Source: Labedella phragmitis (GTDB taxonomy: Bacteria > Actinomycetota > Actinomycetes > Actinomycetales > Microbacteriaceae). Taken from it: a stretch of DNA of 64,000 nt. Position numbers and translations under genes: made by a program. The notes under the pieces were generated by a model. It made no database searches. It saw only the letters and a list, made by a program, of their open reading frames with translations, and was not told where the DNA came from. Every line of letters begins with the position of its first letter. Positions within the stretch are counted from its first letter, which is position 1. The DNA lies in assembly GCF_004078635.1 (NCBI RefSeq), contig NZ_RZNB01000001.1, positions 62,001 through 126,000 on the forward strand. The letters are read 5' to 3'. This document shows, one piece after another, positions 9,243 to 17,552 of this stretch.

Positions 9243-10577
9243 TCAGGCGTTCGCCGGGGCGCGACCGATCTGAATGACGGGCTTCTCCGGAAGAGCGCAG
9301 CAACTGCCACCGATCGCCGTGCCCGTCGAGTCGAAGAGCCCGGCCCCTCCGCAGACACCCGTGTCGGGGAGTGCCAACTCCTTTCGCGCGGCGGCCTCAT
9401 GGTCGCCCGCGAGTTCCGCGACGACCGACCGCACCTGCTCGTAGCCCGTCATCGCGAGGAAGGTCGGCGCACGACCGTAGGACTTCGCTCCCACGAGATA
9501 GAAGTCGGGCTCCGGCTGGGCGAGATCCCGCACGCCGGTGGCAGCGACCGAACCGCAGGAGTGGATGTTGGGGTCGATCTCGGCGGCGATCCGTACGGGC
9601 GCCTGCAACGTCGGGTCGAGTTCGAGACGCAACTCCGAGAGGAAGGACAAGTCGGGACGGAAACCGGTGAGGACGGCGACATGATCGGCGGGAGCGAGTC
9701 TCCGTCCGTCCTCCGAGGTGAAAACGACCCGTTCACCGTCGCGGTCGATCCTCTCCACGCGGAAGCCCGTGAACAATTCGATCAGTCCGGCGTCGACGAA
9801 CTCCCTCGCCGTGATTCCGAGCCGGCCGCGAGCGGGCAACTCGTCGGCCGCGCCTCCTCCGAAGGTGTTCCCGACGGCACCCCGGCGCAACACCCACGTC
9901 ACGCGTGTCGACGAGTCGCGTCGAGCGATGCGCCCGAGGGCGATCACGGCCGTGACTGCGGAGTGACCGGATCCGACCACGACGTTGTGCGTGCCCTCAT
10001 AGCGCGTCCGGTGCCGGTAGTCGGGGATGCGGTAGTCGAGCAGCTCGGAGACAGCCCTCTCACCGAGCGCCGGGAGCCCGTCGGCACCGGCCGGGTTCGG
10101 AGACGCCCACGTTCCGGTCGCGTCGATCACAGCGCGAGCGTCGAGTCGCTCCTCTTCACCGTTTGCATGCTCGACGTGCACGGTGAAGGGCTGCTCGGCG
10201 CGCCCCGCGTCGACGAGCCGGTCGCGGCCACGTCGGGAGACGCCGACGACGCGAGCGCCGTACCGGATCCCCTCGCCGAGCGCGTCGGCGAGCGGCGCGA
10301 GATATCCGCTGATCCACTGGGCACCGGTCGGGAAACCGCGGGTCGGTGCGGTCCAGCCGGTGGGCTCAAGTAGGCGGGCGGCGGCAGCATCGACGAGTTC
10401 GCTCCACTCGGAGAAGAGCCGGACGTGGCCCCATTCGCGCACGGCGGTGGCCGCGGCGGCCCCGGCTTCGAGCACGATCACGGGGACGCCCCGCTCGGTG
10501 AGGTGCGCCGCGGCGGCGAGCCCTTGCGGGCCGGCTCCGATCACGACGACGGGGAGGGTCCCAGTGGTCTGCATCAT
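9243..10577 (-). CDS. ArsO-like flavin-dependent monooxygenase/oxidoreductase
   Basis: The 444-residue protein has an FAD-binding motif GAGPQG at 14-19, a second dinucleotide site in VVVGSGHSAVTA, and the ATG motif in VIDATGTWASP, the layout of flavin monooxygenases. The C terminus carries a cysteine cluster (VCGGAG and then GGSCCAL) that could bind arsenite. ArsO-like flavoproteins are common in ars operons, but their reaction is poorly defined. The gene is divergent from the second arsR and faces two copies of TGTCAATATGAC. Two adjacent ATGs (10577, 10574) follow a GGA motif. Confidence 0.82.
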   Translation of the reverse strand: MMQTTGTLPVVVIGAGPQGLAAAAHLTERGVPVIVLEAGAAAATAVREWGHVRLFSEWSELVDAAAARLLEPTGWTAPTRGFPTGAQWISGYLAPLADALGEGIRYGARVVGVSRRGRDRLVDAGRAEQPFTVHVEHANGEEERLDARAVIDATGTWASPNPAGADGLPALGERAVSELLDYRIPDYRHRTRYEGTHNVVVGSGHSAVTAVIALGRIARRDSSTRVTWVLRRGAVGNTFGGGAADELPARGRLGITAREFVDAGLIELFTGFRVERIDRDGERVVFTSEDGRRLAPADHVAVLTGFRPDLSFLSELRLELDPTLQAPVRIAAEIDPNIHSCGSVAATGVRDLAQPEPDFYLVGAKSYGRAPTFLAMTGYEQVRSVVAELAGDHEAAARKELALPDTGVCGGAGLFDSTGTAIGGSCCALPEKPVIQIGRAPANA

Positions 10578-10593
10578 CCGTCCAATCGATGAG

Positions 10594-10641
10594 TGTCAAT
10601 ATGACGACTGTGGATTACATATCGACAGATGTCAATATGAC
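10594..10641. promoter_or_regulatory. Tandem putative ArsR operators
   Basis: The 12-base sequence TGTCAATATGAC occurs at 10594-10605 and again at 10630-10641, 36 bases apart, between the divergent flavoprotein and arsR genes. Each is an imperfect palindrome (GTCA/TGAC) and resembles the TCAATATTGA site at 8109. Confidence 0.6.
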
Positions 10642-10657
10642 GTGCGACACTCGATTC

Positions 10658-11011
10658 ATGACCTCCACGTCCGTCGCGAGCACCTCCACGGTCGGCTGCT
10701 GCGTCCTCTCGCCCGGCGAGGTGATCGCCCCGGCCGACGCCGAGCACCTGGCCAGGACGTTCAAGGCGCTCAGTGACCCCAGCAGGATTCGCCTCCTCTC
10801 ACTCATCGCGTCGGCCGACGGCGGGGAAGCGTGCATCTGCGACTTGACGGATCCGGTGGCACTGTCGCAACCGACGGTGTCGCACCACATGAAGCAGTTG
10901 GTCGAGGCGGGACTCGTGACGCGCGAGCAGCGCGGACGCTGGGCGTACTTCCGCGTCGTGCCCGACGCGATCGAGCGGCACGCGCCGTTCCTCACGTCGA
11001 CCATCCGCTGA
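10658..11011 (+). CDS. arsR: ArsR arsenic-responsive repressor
   Basis: The 117-residue winged-helix repressor has FKALSDPSRIRLL in its first helices and SQPTVSHHMKQL as recognition helix. Candidate As(III) ligands are Cys14-Cys15 near the N terminus and Cys59/Cys61 (ACICDL). The N-terminal pair plus one later cysteine matches C. glutamicum ArsR (Cys15, Cys16, Cys55) rather than the plasmid R773 CVCDL-only site. The ATG at 10658 is chosen because the upstream in-frame codons overlap the operator repeats. It probably represses itself and the divergent flavoprotein gene. Confidence 0.88.
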   Translation: MTSTSVASTSTVGCCVLSPGEVIAPADAEHLARTFKALSDPSRIRLLSLIASADGGEACICDLTDPVALSQPTVSHHMKQLVEAGLVTREQRGRWAYFRVVPDAIERHAPFLTSTIR

Positions 11012-11070
11012 GCCGCGCCCGCACGCGCCAAGAGCCGACCGACAGCCTTCCCGCGGGGTAGCGTGACCGT

Positions 11071-12018
11071 GTGACCACGCCCCCCGCCGCGCCCGAGGCA
11101 TCGACCCTGGCGTCGCTCGATCCGGCGCCGCTCGATGCGGCCGATCCGCTCGCGTCGTTCCGTGACCGGTTCGTGCAGGGCGGCGGCGTCATGGAGGGCA
11201 TCGCGCGGGAACTCGGCCTCGAGCTCGACGTCATCGAGGTGGACCGCACCATCGGGGTCACCGCCGGCCAGCTCTCGACGGTGGTCTCGGACGAGACGGC
11301 ACTCGTCGTCCTGAGCCACGTGGCCTACCGGAGCGGCTACCTCGCGGACATGCCCGGCCTCACCCGCCTCGCGCACGACGCCGGCGCCCTCATCCTCTGG
11401 GACGTCTGCCATTCCGCGGGTGCGGTCCCGATGCAGATGGACGAGTGGAGCGTCGATATCGCGGTCGGCTGCTCATACAAGTACCTCAACGGTGGGCCCG
11501 GAGCTCCGGCGTTCGCGTACGTGCGCCGCGGGCTCCAGGCCGAGCTCGAGCAGCCGATCCAGGGCTGGATGGGAGCGGCCGACGTCTTCGCGATGGCCGA
11601 CGTCTACGTGCCGGCCCAGGGGATGCGGCGCTTCTTGAGCGGCACCCCGCCGGTCCTCGCGATGCAGCCGATCGCCGACATGGTCGACCTCGTCGCCGAA
11701 GCCGGTATCGAGGCGATCCGGACGAAGTCCGTCGCCCTCACCGAGTACGCGTTGCGTCTCACGGACGCCCTGCTCGCGCCTCTCGGCGTCACCGTCTCCA
11801 CCCCGCGCGACCCCGAGCTCCGCGGCAGCCACATCACGGTGTCGCACCCCCGCTTCCGGGACGTCACGGCGGCGCTCTGGCGCCGCGGCGTCATCCCCGA
11901 CTTCCGCTCCCCCGACGGTCTCCGGATCGGCCTCTCGCCGCTGTCGACGTCGTTCGCCGAGGTGCGCCTCGGCATCGACGCCGTCCGCGAGGAACTCGAG
12001 CGGGAGACGGCCGCCTGA
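11071..12018 (+). CDS. Kynureninase-like protein with large internal deletion
   Basis: The gene reads 315 residues and clearly matches kynureninase (PLP-dependent, kynurenine to anthranilate plus alanine), but the family is about 400-420 residues long. After SFRDRFV (31-35) the sequence jumps to EGIARELG, so roughly 100 residues are gone: the LDGNSLG segment and the Ser/Thr phosphate-binding loop. Retained are Asp111 and His114 in WDVCHSAG and the PLP lysine Lys137 in CSYKYLNGG. The frame is intact, but an active enzyme is unlikely. The GTG follows a TAGCGT box by 6 bases. Its stop overlaps the start of the potassium transporter by one base. Confidence 0.8.
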   Translation: MTTPPAAPEASTLASLDPAPLDAADPLASFRDRFVQGGGVMEGIARELGLELDVIEVDRTIGVTAGQLSTVVSDETALVVLSHVAYRSGYLADMPGLTRLAHDAGALILWDVCHSAGAVPMQMDEWSVDIAVGCSYKYLNGGPGAPAFAYVRRGLQAELEQPIQGWMGAADVFAMADVYVPAQGMRRFLSGTPPVLAMQPIADMVDLVAEAGIEAIRTKSVALTEYALRLTDALLAPLGVTVSTPRDPELRGSHITVSHPRFRDVTAALWRRGVIPDFRSPDGLRIGLSPLSTSFAEVRLGIDAVREELERETAA

Positions 12019-13394
12019 TGGCGGCGTTGGGCGGAAGCGGGCGCGGGCGCGGGCGCGCCCGCCCCACGATCCTCCGGTCCGTGCAGCCGGGTCAGCTCAT
12101 CGCCCTCGCGTTCGCCGGCGTCCTGGCGATCGGCACGGCGCTGCTGTCGTTGCCCATCGCCGTGCACGGTCGCTCGGCGACGTTCATCGAGGCACTCTTC
12201 ACGGCGACGAGCGCGTTGTGCGTCACGGGGCACATCGTCGTCGATACCCCGGTGTTCTGGTCTCCGTTCGGCCAGGTCGTCATCCTGGTCCTCATCCAGA
12301 TCGGCGGTTTCGGGGTGATGTCGCTCGCGACCCTCCTGGGACTCTTCGTCGCGCGTCGCCTCGGGCTCCGGACGCGGCTCACCGCCGTGAGCGAGACGCA
12401 CACGGTCGCGGTCGGCGACGTGCGTCGCGTCCTCACCGGCGTGGCTCTCATCACCGTGACGATCGAGTTCGCGGTCGCCGTCCTCCTCGCCCTCCGCTGG
12501 TGGATCGGCTACGGAGAGGAGCCCGCCCGAGCACTCTGGCTCGGCGTCTTCCACTCCGTCTCGTCGTTCAACAACGCCGGATTCGCCCTCTTCAGCGACA
12601 ACCTCATGGGCTTCGTCGCGGACCCCTGGATCTGTCTGCCGATCTGCGCCTCGGTCATCCTCGGCGGCCTCGGCTTCCCCGTGATCATGGAGTTGCGGAA
12701 GAAGTTCCGCTTCCCGCGCGCGTGGACGCTCAACACCATCACGGTCGTGGTCGGGTCGATCGTCCTGCTCGTCGTCGGCGCCGTCGTCTTGACGATCCTC
12801 GAGTGGTCGAACCCCGCGACGCTCGGTGCGCTCGACCCCGCCGGCCGCGTGCTCGGCGGGTTCACGGCGTCGGTGATGCCGAGGACCGCGGGGTTCAACT
12901 CGATCGACGTCTCGCAGATGCACCCGGCGAGCTGGCTCGTGACTGACATCCTGATGTTCATCGGCGGCGGACCGGCGGGCACGGCCGGTGGGCTCAAGAT
13001 CACCACGTTCGCCGTCCTCTTCTTCATCATCGTCGCGGAACTGCGCGGAGACACGGCCGTCAACATGTTCGGCAAGCGGCTGCCCCGCTCGACGCACCGC
13101 GAGGCGCTCACGGTCGCCCTGCTGTCCGTGGCGCTCGTGATCGGTGCGACGCTCGCGATCATGCTCATGACGGACTACTCGCTCGACCGCGTCGTGTTCG
13201 AGGTCATCTCGGCGTTCGCGACCGTCGGGCTCTCAACGGGGATCACGGCCAGCCTGCCGCCCGCCGCTCAGGCGATCCTCATCGTCCTCATGTTCATTGG
13301 GCGCCTCGGTCCCGTCGCCCTCGGCTCGGCCCTCGCTTTGTCCACGCAGAAACGTCAGTACGAACTCCCGAAGGAGCGTCCGATCATTGGATAA
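12018..13394 (+). CDS. TrkH/KtrB-type potassium uptake membrane subunit
   Basis: This 458-residue membrane protein is built of four membrane-pore-membrane repeats. The four selectivity-filter glycines sit in SALCVTGH, FNNAGFA, MPRTAGFNS and FATVGLSTG. It takes up K+ (with Na+ in Ktr systems) and needs a cytoplasmic RCK regulator, supplied by the next gene. The ATG overlaps the kynureninase stop (TGATG). The N terminus is a short Gly/Arg-rich tail before the first membrane segment. Confidence 0.9.
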   Translation: MAALGGSGRGRGRARPTILRSVQPGQLIALAFAGVLAIGTALLSLPIAVHGRSATFIEALFTATSALCVTGHIVVDTPVFWSPFGQVVILVLIQIGGFGVMSLATLLGLFVARRLGLRTRLTAVSETHTVAVGDVRRVLTGVALITVTIEFAVAVLLALRWWIGYGEEPARALWLGVFHSVSSFNNAGFALFSDNLMGFVADPWICLPICASVILGGLGFPVIMELRKKFRFPRAWTLNTITVVVGSIVLLVVGAVVLTILEWSNPATLGALDPAGRVLGGFTASVMPRTAGFNSIDVSQMHPASWLVTDILMFIGGGPAGTAGGLKITTFAVLFFIIVAELRGDTAVNMFGKRLPRSTHREALTVALLSVALVIGATLAIMLMTDYSLDRVVFEVISAFATVGLSTGITASLPPAAQAILIVLMFIGRLGPVALGSALALSTQKRQYELPKERPIIG

Positions 13395-14088
13395 CCGCAA
13401 CTCGTTCTTCAGTCGGCGATCCCACCGAGAGGGAGGCGACGCGACCTCGGTCGTCGTCATCGGCCTCGGCCGCTTCGGCGGCGCCCTCGCGACCGAACTC
13501 GTCCGCTCCGGCACCGAAGTGCTCGGCGTCGACACAAACGAGGACACGGTGCAGTCGCTCAACGGCGTGCTGACCCACGTCGTCCGAGCGGATTCCACCC
13601 GCCAGGCCGCCCTCGACCAGTTGGGCGTCGCGGACTTCGACCGCATCGTCGTCGGCATCGGCTCCGATATCCAGGCGAGCATCCTCACCGCGTCGCTGCT
13701 CAAGCGCATGGGCGTCCGCTCCATCTGGGCGAAGGCCATCAGCGAGCAGCACGGGCTCATCCTCGAGCAGCTCGGGGTCGACCACGTCATCTACCCCGAG
13801 GCCGACATGGGGCGCCGCGTCGCCCACCTCGTCCGCGGCTCGATGCTCGACTACGTGGAGTTCGACCGGGACCTCGTCGTCGCGAAGACGATCGCGCCGC
13901 GCGAGATCATCGGGAAGACCCTCGAGGAGGCGGCCGTGCGGCGCAAGCACGGCATCACGATCGTGAAGATCAAGGGAGCCGACGGTGTCTGGCACGCCGC
14001 CGGCGCCGCGTCCGTCGTGAACGAGGGCGACACGCTCATCGTCATCGGACCGGTCGAGCGCACGGAACGGTTCGCCGCCCTCCGCTGA
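13387..14088 (+). CDS. TrkA/KtrA-type RCK regulator of potassium uptake
   Basis: The 233-residue protein has an RCK_N Rossmann domain (GLGRFG at 26-31, Asp49 as nucleotide-binding acid) and an RCK_C domain from about 145. It gates the KtrB-like pore in response to nucleotides. The best start is TTG at 13387: AAGGAG at 13371-13376 lies 10 bases upstream, and the gene then overlaps the transporter by 8 bases, indicating translational coupling. Confidence 0.9.
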   Translation: MDNRNSFFSRRSHREGGDATSVVVIGLGRFGGALATELVRSGTEVLGVDTNEDTVQSLNGVLTHVVRADSTRQAALDQLGVADFDRIVVGIGSDIQASILTASLLKRMGVRSIWAKAISEQHGLILEQLGVDHVIYPEADMGRRVAHLVRGSMLDYVEFDRDLVVAKTIAPREIIGKTLEEAAVRRKHGITIVKIKGADGVWHAAGAASVVNEGDTLIVIGPVERTERFAALR

Positions 14089-14101
14089 CGCGGGTCCTTG
14101 C

Positions 14102-14140
14102 CGCGTCTCCTCGCGAGAGACTCTCTCTCGACGAGACGCG
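14102..14140. terminator. Bidirectional terminator hairpin
   Basis: CGCGTCTC (14102-14109) pairs with GAGACGCG (14133-14140), and the inner GAGAGA/TCTCTC also pairs around CTC. It lies between the convergent KtrA-like and SDR genes. Confidence 0.65.
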
Positions 14141-14156
14141 AGACCACAGCGGCGTG

Positions 14157-15008
14157 TCAGACGTCAGTCGTCACGGCGAGTGCGCGCGACGCCTCGAGGT
14201 CGGCCCCGAGCGCCTCGATGCGTCCCTCGGCGAGTCCGAGGGAGTCGGAACCGAGGAACTGGTGCAGGGGCGCGGAACCCGACGTCGCGACGGCGATCAT
14301 CGCGGCTGCGGCCTTTACGGGGTCGCCGAGCTGGGTGCCCGGCACCTCGTCGAGGTGCTCGCGCACCATCTCGCGGATCGCCGGATACGCGTCGTTCGTC
14401 GCGTCCGGTAGTCCGATCGAGACGGGGCGCAGGAAGTCGGTGCGCATGTACCCGGGCTCGACGAGGTTCACGCGGATCCCGTGGTCGGTGACCTCCGCGG
14501 CGAGCGACTCCGTGAGAGCCTCGAGCGCGGACTTCCCGGCGCCGTAGAGACCCCAGCCGGGGAAGGGCACGAGACCGACGATCGACGACACGTTGATGAT
14601 GTGTCCGCTCCGCTGCTCGCGGAGACCGGGGAGCGCGGCGCGGAGGACGTTCCAGACGCCGAAGACCTGCACGTCGAACATCGCACGGGCGTCCGCGTCC
14701 GACACCTCCTCGACCGCGGCGAGGTAGCCGTAGCCCGCGTTGTTGACGACCACGTCGAGCCCTCCGAAGCGGTCGTGGGCGGCTGTGATCGCGCTCGACA
14801 CCTGCTCGGCGGCGGCGAGGTCCACGGTGAGAGCGAGCAGGCGGCTCGTGTCGGCATCGGCGAGCGCCGCGGTGAGCCGCTCGGCGGACCGGCTCGTCGC
14901 GACGACGTTGTCTCCGCGTTCGAGGAGCTGGGAGACGAGCTCGAAGCCGAGCCCGCGTGAGGTGCCGGTGACGAACCAGGTGGCGGGTCGATCTGTGGGG
15001 TAGGTCAT
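14157..15008 (-). CDS. Short-chain dehydrogenase/reductase
   Basis: This 283-residue classical SDR has TGTSRGLGFEL as dinucleotide-binding motif, VVNNAGYGY, the catalytic Ser in NVSSIVG and the YGAGK active site. It probably uses NADP, given the Arg residues after the first strand (TSRSAERL). The substrate is unknown. It is divergent from an MmyB-type XRE regulator at 15185, the second of three such pairs in this window. Confidence 0.9.
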   Translation of the reverse strand: MTYPTDRPATWFVTGTSRGLGFELVSQLLERGDNVVATSRSAERLTAALADADTSRLLALTVDLAAAEQVSSAITAAHDRFGGLDVVVNNAGYGYLAAVEEVSDADARAMFDVQVFGVWNVLRAALPGLREQRSGHIINVSSIVGLVPFPGWGLYGAGKSALEALTESLAAEVTDHGIRVNLVEPGYMRTDFLRPVSIGLPDATNDAYPAIREMVREHLDEVPGTQLGDPVKAAAAMIAVATSGSAPLHQFLGSDSLGLAEGRIEALGADLEASRALAVTTDV

Positions 15009-15072
15009 GTCGCTGCTCCTTCGTGTCGAGGTCGACGAGATCCGCCGACCTCTCGAGCCTCCCGCCGTCGTG

Positions 15073-15089
15073 TGCCGTCCGGGACGGCA
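15073..15089. promoter_or_regulatory. Inverted repeat in SDR/XRE divergent region
   Basis: TGCCGTCC-G-GGACGGCA is a perfect 8-base-arm palindrome between the divergent genes, a likely operator for the XRE regulator at 15185. Confidence 0.5.
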
Positions 15090-15184
15090 TAACGCGCCCT
15101 GACGTGGCGAGGTCTCCCGAGACGAGGACTCAGCGGTCCACTTCGGGCCTCCCCTCGTGACAGCCGCGACGACACAATGGGTTC

Positions 15185-16063
15185 ATGGCGGACAAGAACA
15201 CCGAACTCGCCGACTTCCTGCGGCGCGCGCGGAGCCAGTGCGACCCCCAGCGATCGGGCCTTCCGACCGACAGTCGCGTCCGGCGGGTGGCCGGTCTGCG
15301 GCGCGAGGAGGTCGCGTTCCTCGCGGGGGTGTCGACCGACTACTACGCACGGCTCGAGCAGGGTCGCCGCATCGTCCCGTCGCCCGCCGTCACCGAGGCG
15401 ATCGGGCGCGCGCTCGGGCTCGATGCGGCGGGACGGGCGCACCTCGTGGACCTGATCGGAGCGGGGACCGCCGGACCGACGTCGGCGATCCGCCCGGTCC
15501 AGCGTGTACGTCCCGGGCTGTATCGACTGCTCGAGACGCTCGACGACGTCCCCGTCCTCGTCCTCGGCCGACGAGCGGACGTCCTCGCGCAGAACCGCAT
15601 GGGCAAGGCGCTCTTCACCGACTTCGGTCGGTTCCCCGCCGCGCAGCGCAACTACGCGCGTTGGATGTTCCTCGACGAGGGCGCACGCTCACTGTTCGTC
15701 GACTGGGAGGACCAGGCCCGCTCCTCGGTCGAGAACCTGCGGTTCGAGGCGGGCACGGATCCCGAGGACCGTGCCACGACCGAACTCGTCGCCGAGTTGC
15801 GTTCCTCGAGCCCGGAGTTCGAGCGGTGGTGGAACGAGCACCGCGTGCACCAGCGCACGTACGGCTCCAAGCGGCTGCGGCACCCGATCGCCGGCGACCT
15901 CACGGTCGAGTTCGAGACGCTCTCGCTCCCGGGCGACCCCGCCACGACCCTCTTCGCGTACACGACGGAACCGGCCTCGCCCTCGCGCCGCGCGTTCGAC
16001 GTGCTCGCGAGCTGGTCCCTCACGGGCGGAGATGTCTCCGCCGGACGATTGGAGGATGCATGA
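15185..16063 (+). CDS. XRE-family regulator with MmyB-like domain
   Basis: The 292-residue regulator has an Xre helix-turn-helix (about 8-70, GLRREEVAFLAGVSTDYY) and an MmyB-like ligand-binding domain (about 105-280). It is divergent from the SDR at 15008 and translationally coupled (ATGA overlap) to the epoxide-hydrolase-like gene at 16060, so it probably controls both directions. There is no ribosome binding site; a CACAAT box ends 6 bases before the ATG, suggesting a leaderless transcript. Confidence 0.9.
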   Translation: MADKNTELADFLRRARSQCDPQRSGLPTDSRVRRVAGLRREEVAFLAGVSTDYYARLEQGRRIVPSPAVTEAIGRALGLDAAGRAHLVDLIGAGTAGPTSAIRPVQRVRPGLYRLLETLDDVPVLVLGRRADVLAQNRMGKALFTDFGRFPAAQRNYARWMFLDEGARSLFVDWEDQARSSVENLRFEAGTDPEDRATTELVAELRSSSPEFERWWNEHRVHQRTYGSKRLRHPIAGDLTVEFETLSLPGDPATTLFAYTTEPASPSRRAFDVLASWSLTGGDVSAGRLEDA

Positions 16064-17151
16064 GAGAACACACGCTCACCCGGGTCGGTGATGTCGCCCT
16101 CGCCGACCTCCGCGCCCGGCTTCGCAATCGCCGCGTGGTACCGCTCCCTCGACTCGACGTTCCGGCGGGAGTGTCCCCGAGACTGCTCGCGGAGGTCCTC
16201 GACCACTGGGGCGATGGGTACGACTGGCGGGAGCACGAACGCCGTATCGCCTCGTGGCGATGGCTCGAGACGGAGCACACGGCGGTGCCGCTCCGGCTCG
16301 TCGAACGGCTCGCCGATCGCGAAAACGCCCCCGTCGTCGTCCTCCTCCACGGGTGGCCCGACTCGGTCCTCCGCTTCGAGCGCGTCCTCCCCTTGCTCCC
16401 TGACGTGACCGTCGTCGTCCCCGCTCTCCCCGGCTTCCCCTTCGCGGCTCCCGTCGAGCGCGGCGGCCTGTCGTCGGTCGAGATGGCGGACGCGGTCGTC
16501 GCCGCGATGGCGGAGCTGGGTCATGAGCGATACGTCCTCTCGGCCGGCGACGTCGGATGCGATGTGGCGGAGGCGATCGCCGCGCGGCACGAGGCGTCGG
16601 TCGATGCTCTGCACCTCACGGACCTGTCGCAGTACCACTTCCTCGTCGACCTGCCGGGCGAGCTCGACGAGACGGAGTACGCCTACGTGCGTCGCGGGCA
16701 CGAGTGGCAGGCGAACGAGGGCGGCTACATGCACGAGCAGTCGACCCGCCCGGCGACACTCGCCACCGGGCTCGGTGACTCCCCCGCCGGCCTCGCCGCC
16801 TGGATCCTCGAGAAGCTCGTCGACTGGACCGACTCCAACGGCGACCTACGCTCGGCCTTCTCCCTCGACGAGGCACTCACCTGGATCTCGGCGTACTGGT
16901 TCAGCGGCGCGATCGGGACGTCCTTCGCCCCCTACGCGGCAGCGGCTCCGAAGGACTGGCCGCGCATCGAGATCCCCACGGTCATGACCGTGTTCCCACG
17001 GGATCTCGTCAACGCGCCTCGGCGCTTCGTCGAGCGGTTCTTCAGCGTGTCCGATTGGATCGAGTTTCCCAATGGGGGGCACTTCGCCGCGTGGGAGGAG
17101 CCCGAGAGCTACGTGCGCGGAGTGCGCCGCGCTCTCGAGCTCCGCCGCTGA
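16060..17151 (+). CDS. Epoxide hydrolase-like alpha/beta hydrolase
   Basis: The 363-residue protein has the epoxide hydrolase N-terminal domain (about 1-95) followed by an alpha/beta-hydrolase core. HGWPDS (97-102) is the oxyanion-hole loop, Asp164 in SAGDVG is the probable nucleophile (family form GGDWG), and the C-terminal GGHFAAWEEP supplies the catalytic His. It would open epoxides to diols in the cytoplasm; the substrate is unknown. A GGAGG at 16051-16055 precedes the ATG, which overlaps the regulator stop by 4 bases. Confidence 0.86.
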   Translation: MREHTLTRVGDVALADLRARLRNRRVVPLPRLDVPAGVSPRLLAEVLDHWGDGYDWREHERRIASWRWLETEHTAVPLRLVERLADRENAPVVVLLHGWPDSVLRFERVLPLLPDVTVVVPALPGFPFAAPVERGGLSSVEMADAVVAAMAELGHERYVLSAGDVGCDVAEAIAARHEASVDALHLTDLSQYHFLVDLPGELDETEYAYVRRGHEWQANEGGYMHEQSTRPATLATGLGDSPAGLAAWILEKLVDWTDSNGDLRSAFSLDEALTWISAYWFSGAIGTSFAPYAAAAPKDWPRIEIPTVMTVFPRDLVNAPRRFVERFFSVSDWIEFPNGGHFAAWEEPESYVRGVRRALELRR

Positions 17152-17164
17152 CCCGTCGTCCGGA

Positions 17165-17503
17165 TCAAGCCGCGATCGTGAGCTCGCGGATGAGACCGCC
17201 GGGTGCGAGGTCGAAGGTGTAGCGCAACTGGACGCGGCCGCCGGGGAAGTCGCCTTCGAGGAGGATGTCGATCACCGCGATGCCGTCGGTCTCGTCCGCG
17301 GCAACCCACGTCGACGTGTAGGTGTAGGCGCTCGCCTCACCGCGGAGCCACTCGAGGAGCTCGTCGCGGCCGCGGTAGGTCCGGCCGTTGTCCGTCACGG
17401 TCGCGTCGGCCGTGAAGAGATCCACGGCGAGCGCCTTGTCCGCTCCGTCCATGAGCTCATAGAAGGTCGCGATGGAGGGGGAGAGGTCGTCTGTCGTTGT
17501 CAT
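17165..17503 (-). CDS. SnoaL/NTF2-like domain protein
   Basis: The 112-residue protein has the NTF2-like fold pattern: N-terminal helices (IATFYELMDGADKAL), then TADATV and the YRGRDELLEWL segment, and a final sheet (RVQLRYTFDL). Members are small isomerases, cyclases or hydrolases, or ligand-binding proteins; no catalytic set can be assigned. It lies downstream of the MerR-type regulator on the same strand with a hairpin between them. Confidence 0.78.
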   Translation of the reverse strand: MTTTDDLSPSIATFYELMDGADKALAVDLFTADATVTDNGRTYRGRDELLEWLRGEASAYTYTSTWVAADETDGIAVIDILLEGDFPGGRVQLRYTFDLAPGGLIRELTIAA

Positions 17504-17517
17504 GGTTCGACTCTCGG

Positions 17518-17536
17518 CCTTCCCGTTGGGGGAAGG
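17518..17536. terminator. Hairpin after MerR gene
   Basis: CCTTCCC and GGGAAGG pair around GTTGG, 17 bases beyond the MerR-type stop on the minus strand. Confidence 0.45.
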
Positions 17537-17552
17537 TCAAGCGCCGCCGAGG

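Noticed and set aside
11445-12017. Extended start of the KtrB-like protein inside the kynureninase gene
   Set aside because: The extra residues are Arg-rich antisense-like sequence; the ATG at 12018 fits the family length and the stop overlap.
14094-14160. Possible small gene in the KtrA/SDR gap
   Set aside because: The sequence is explained by the terminator hairpin at 14102-14140.
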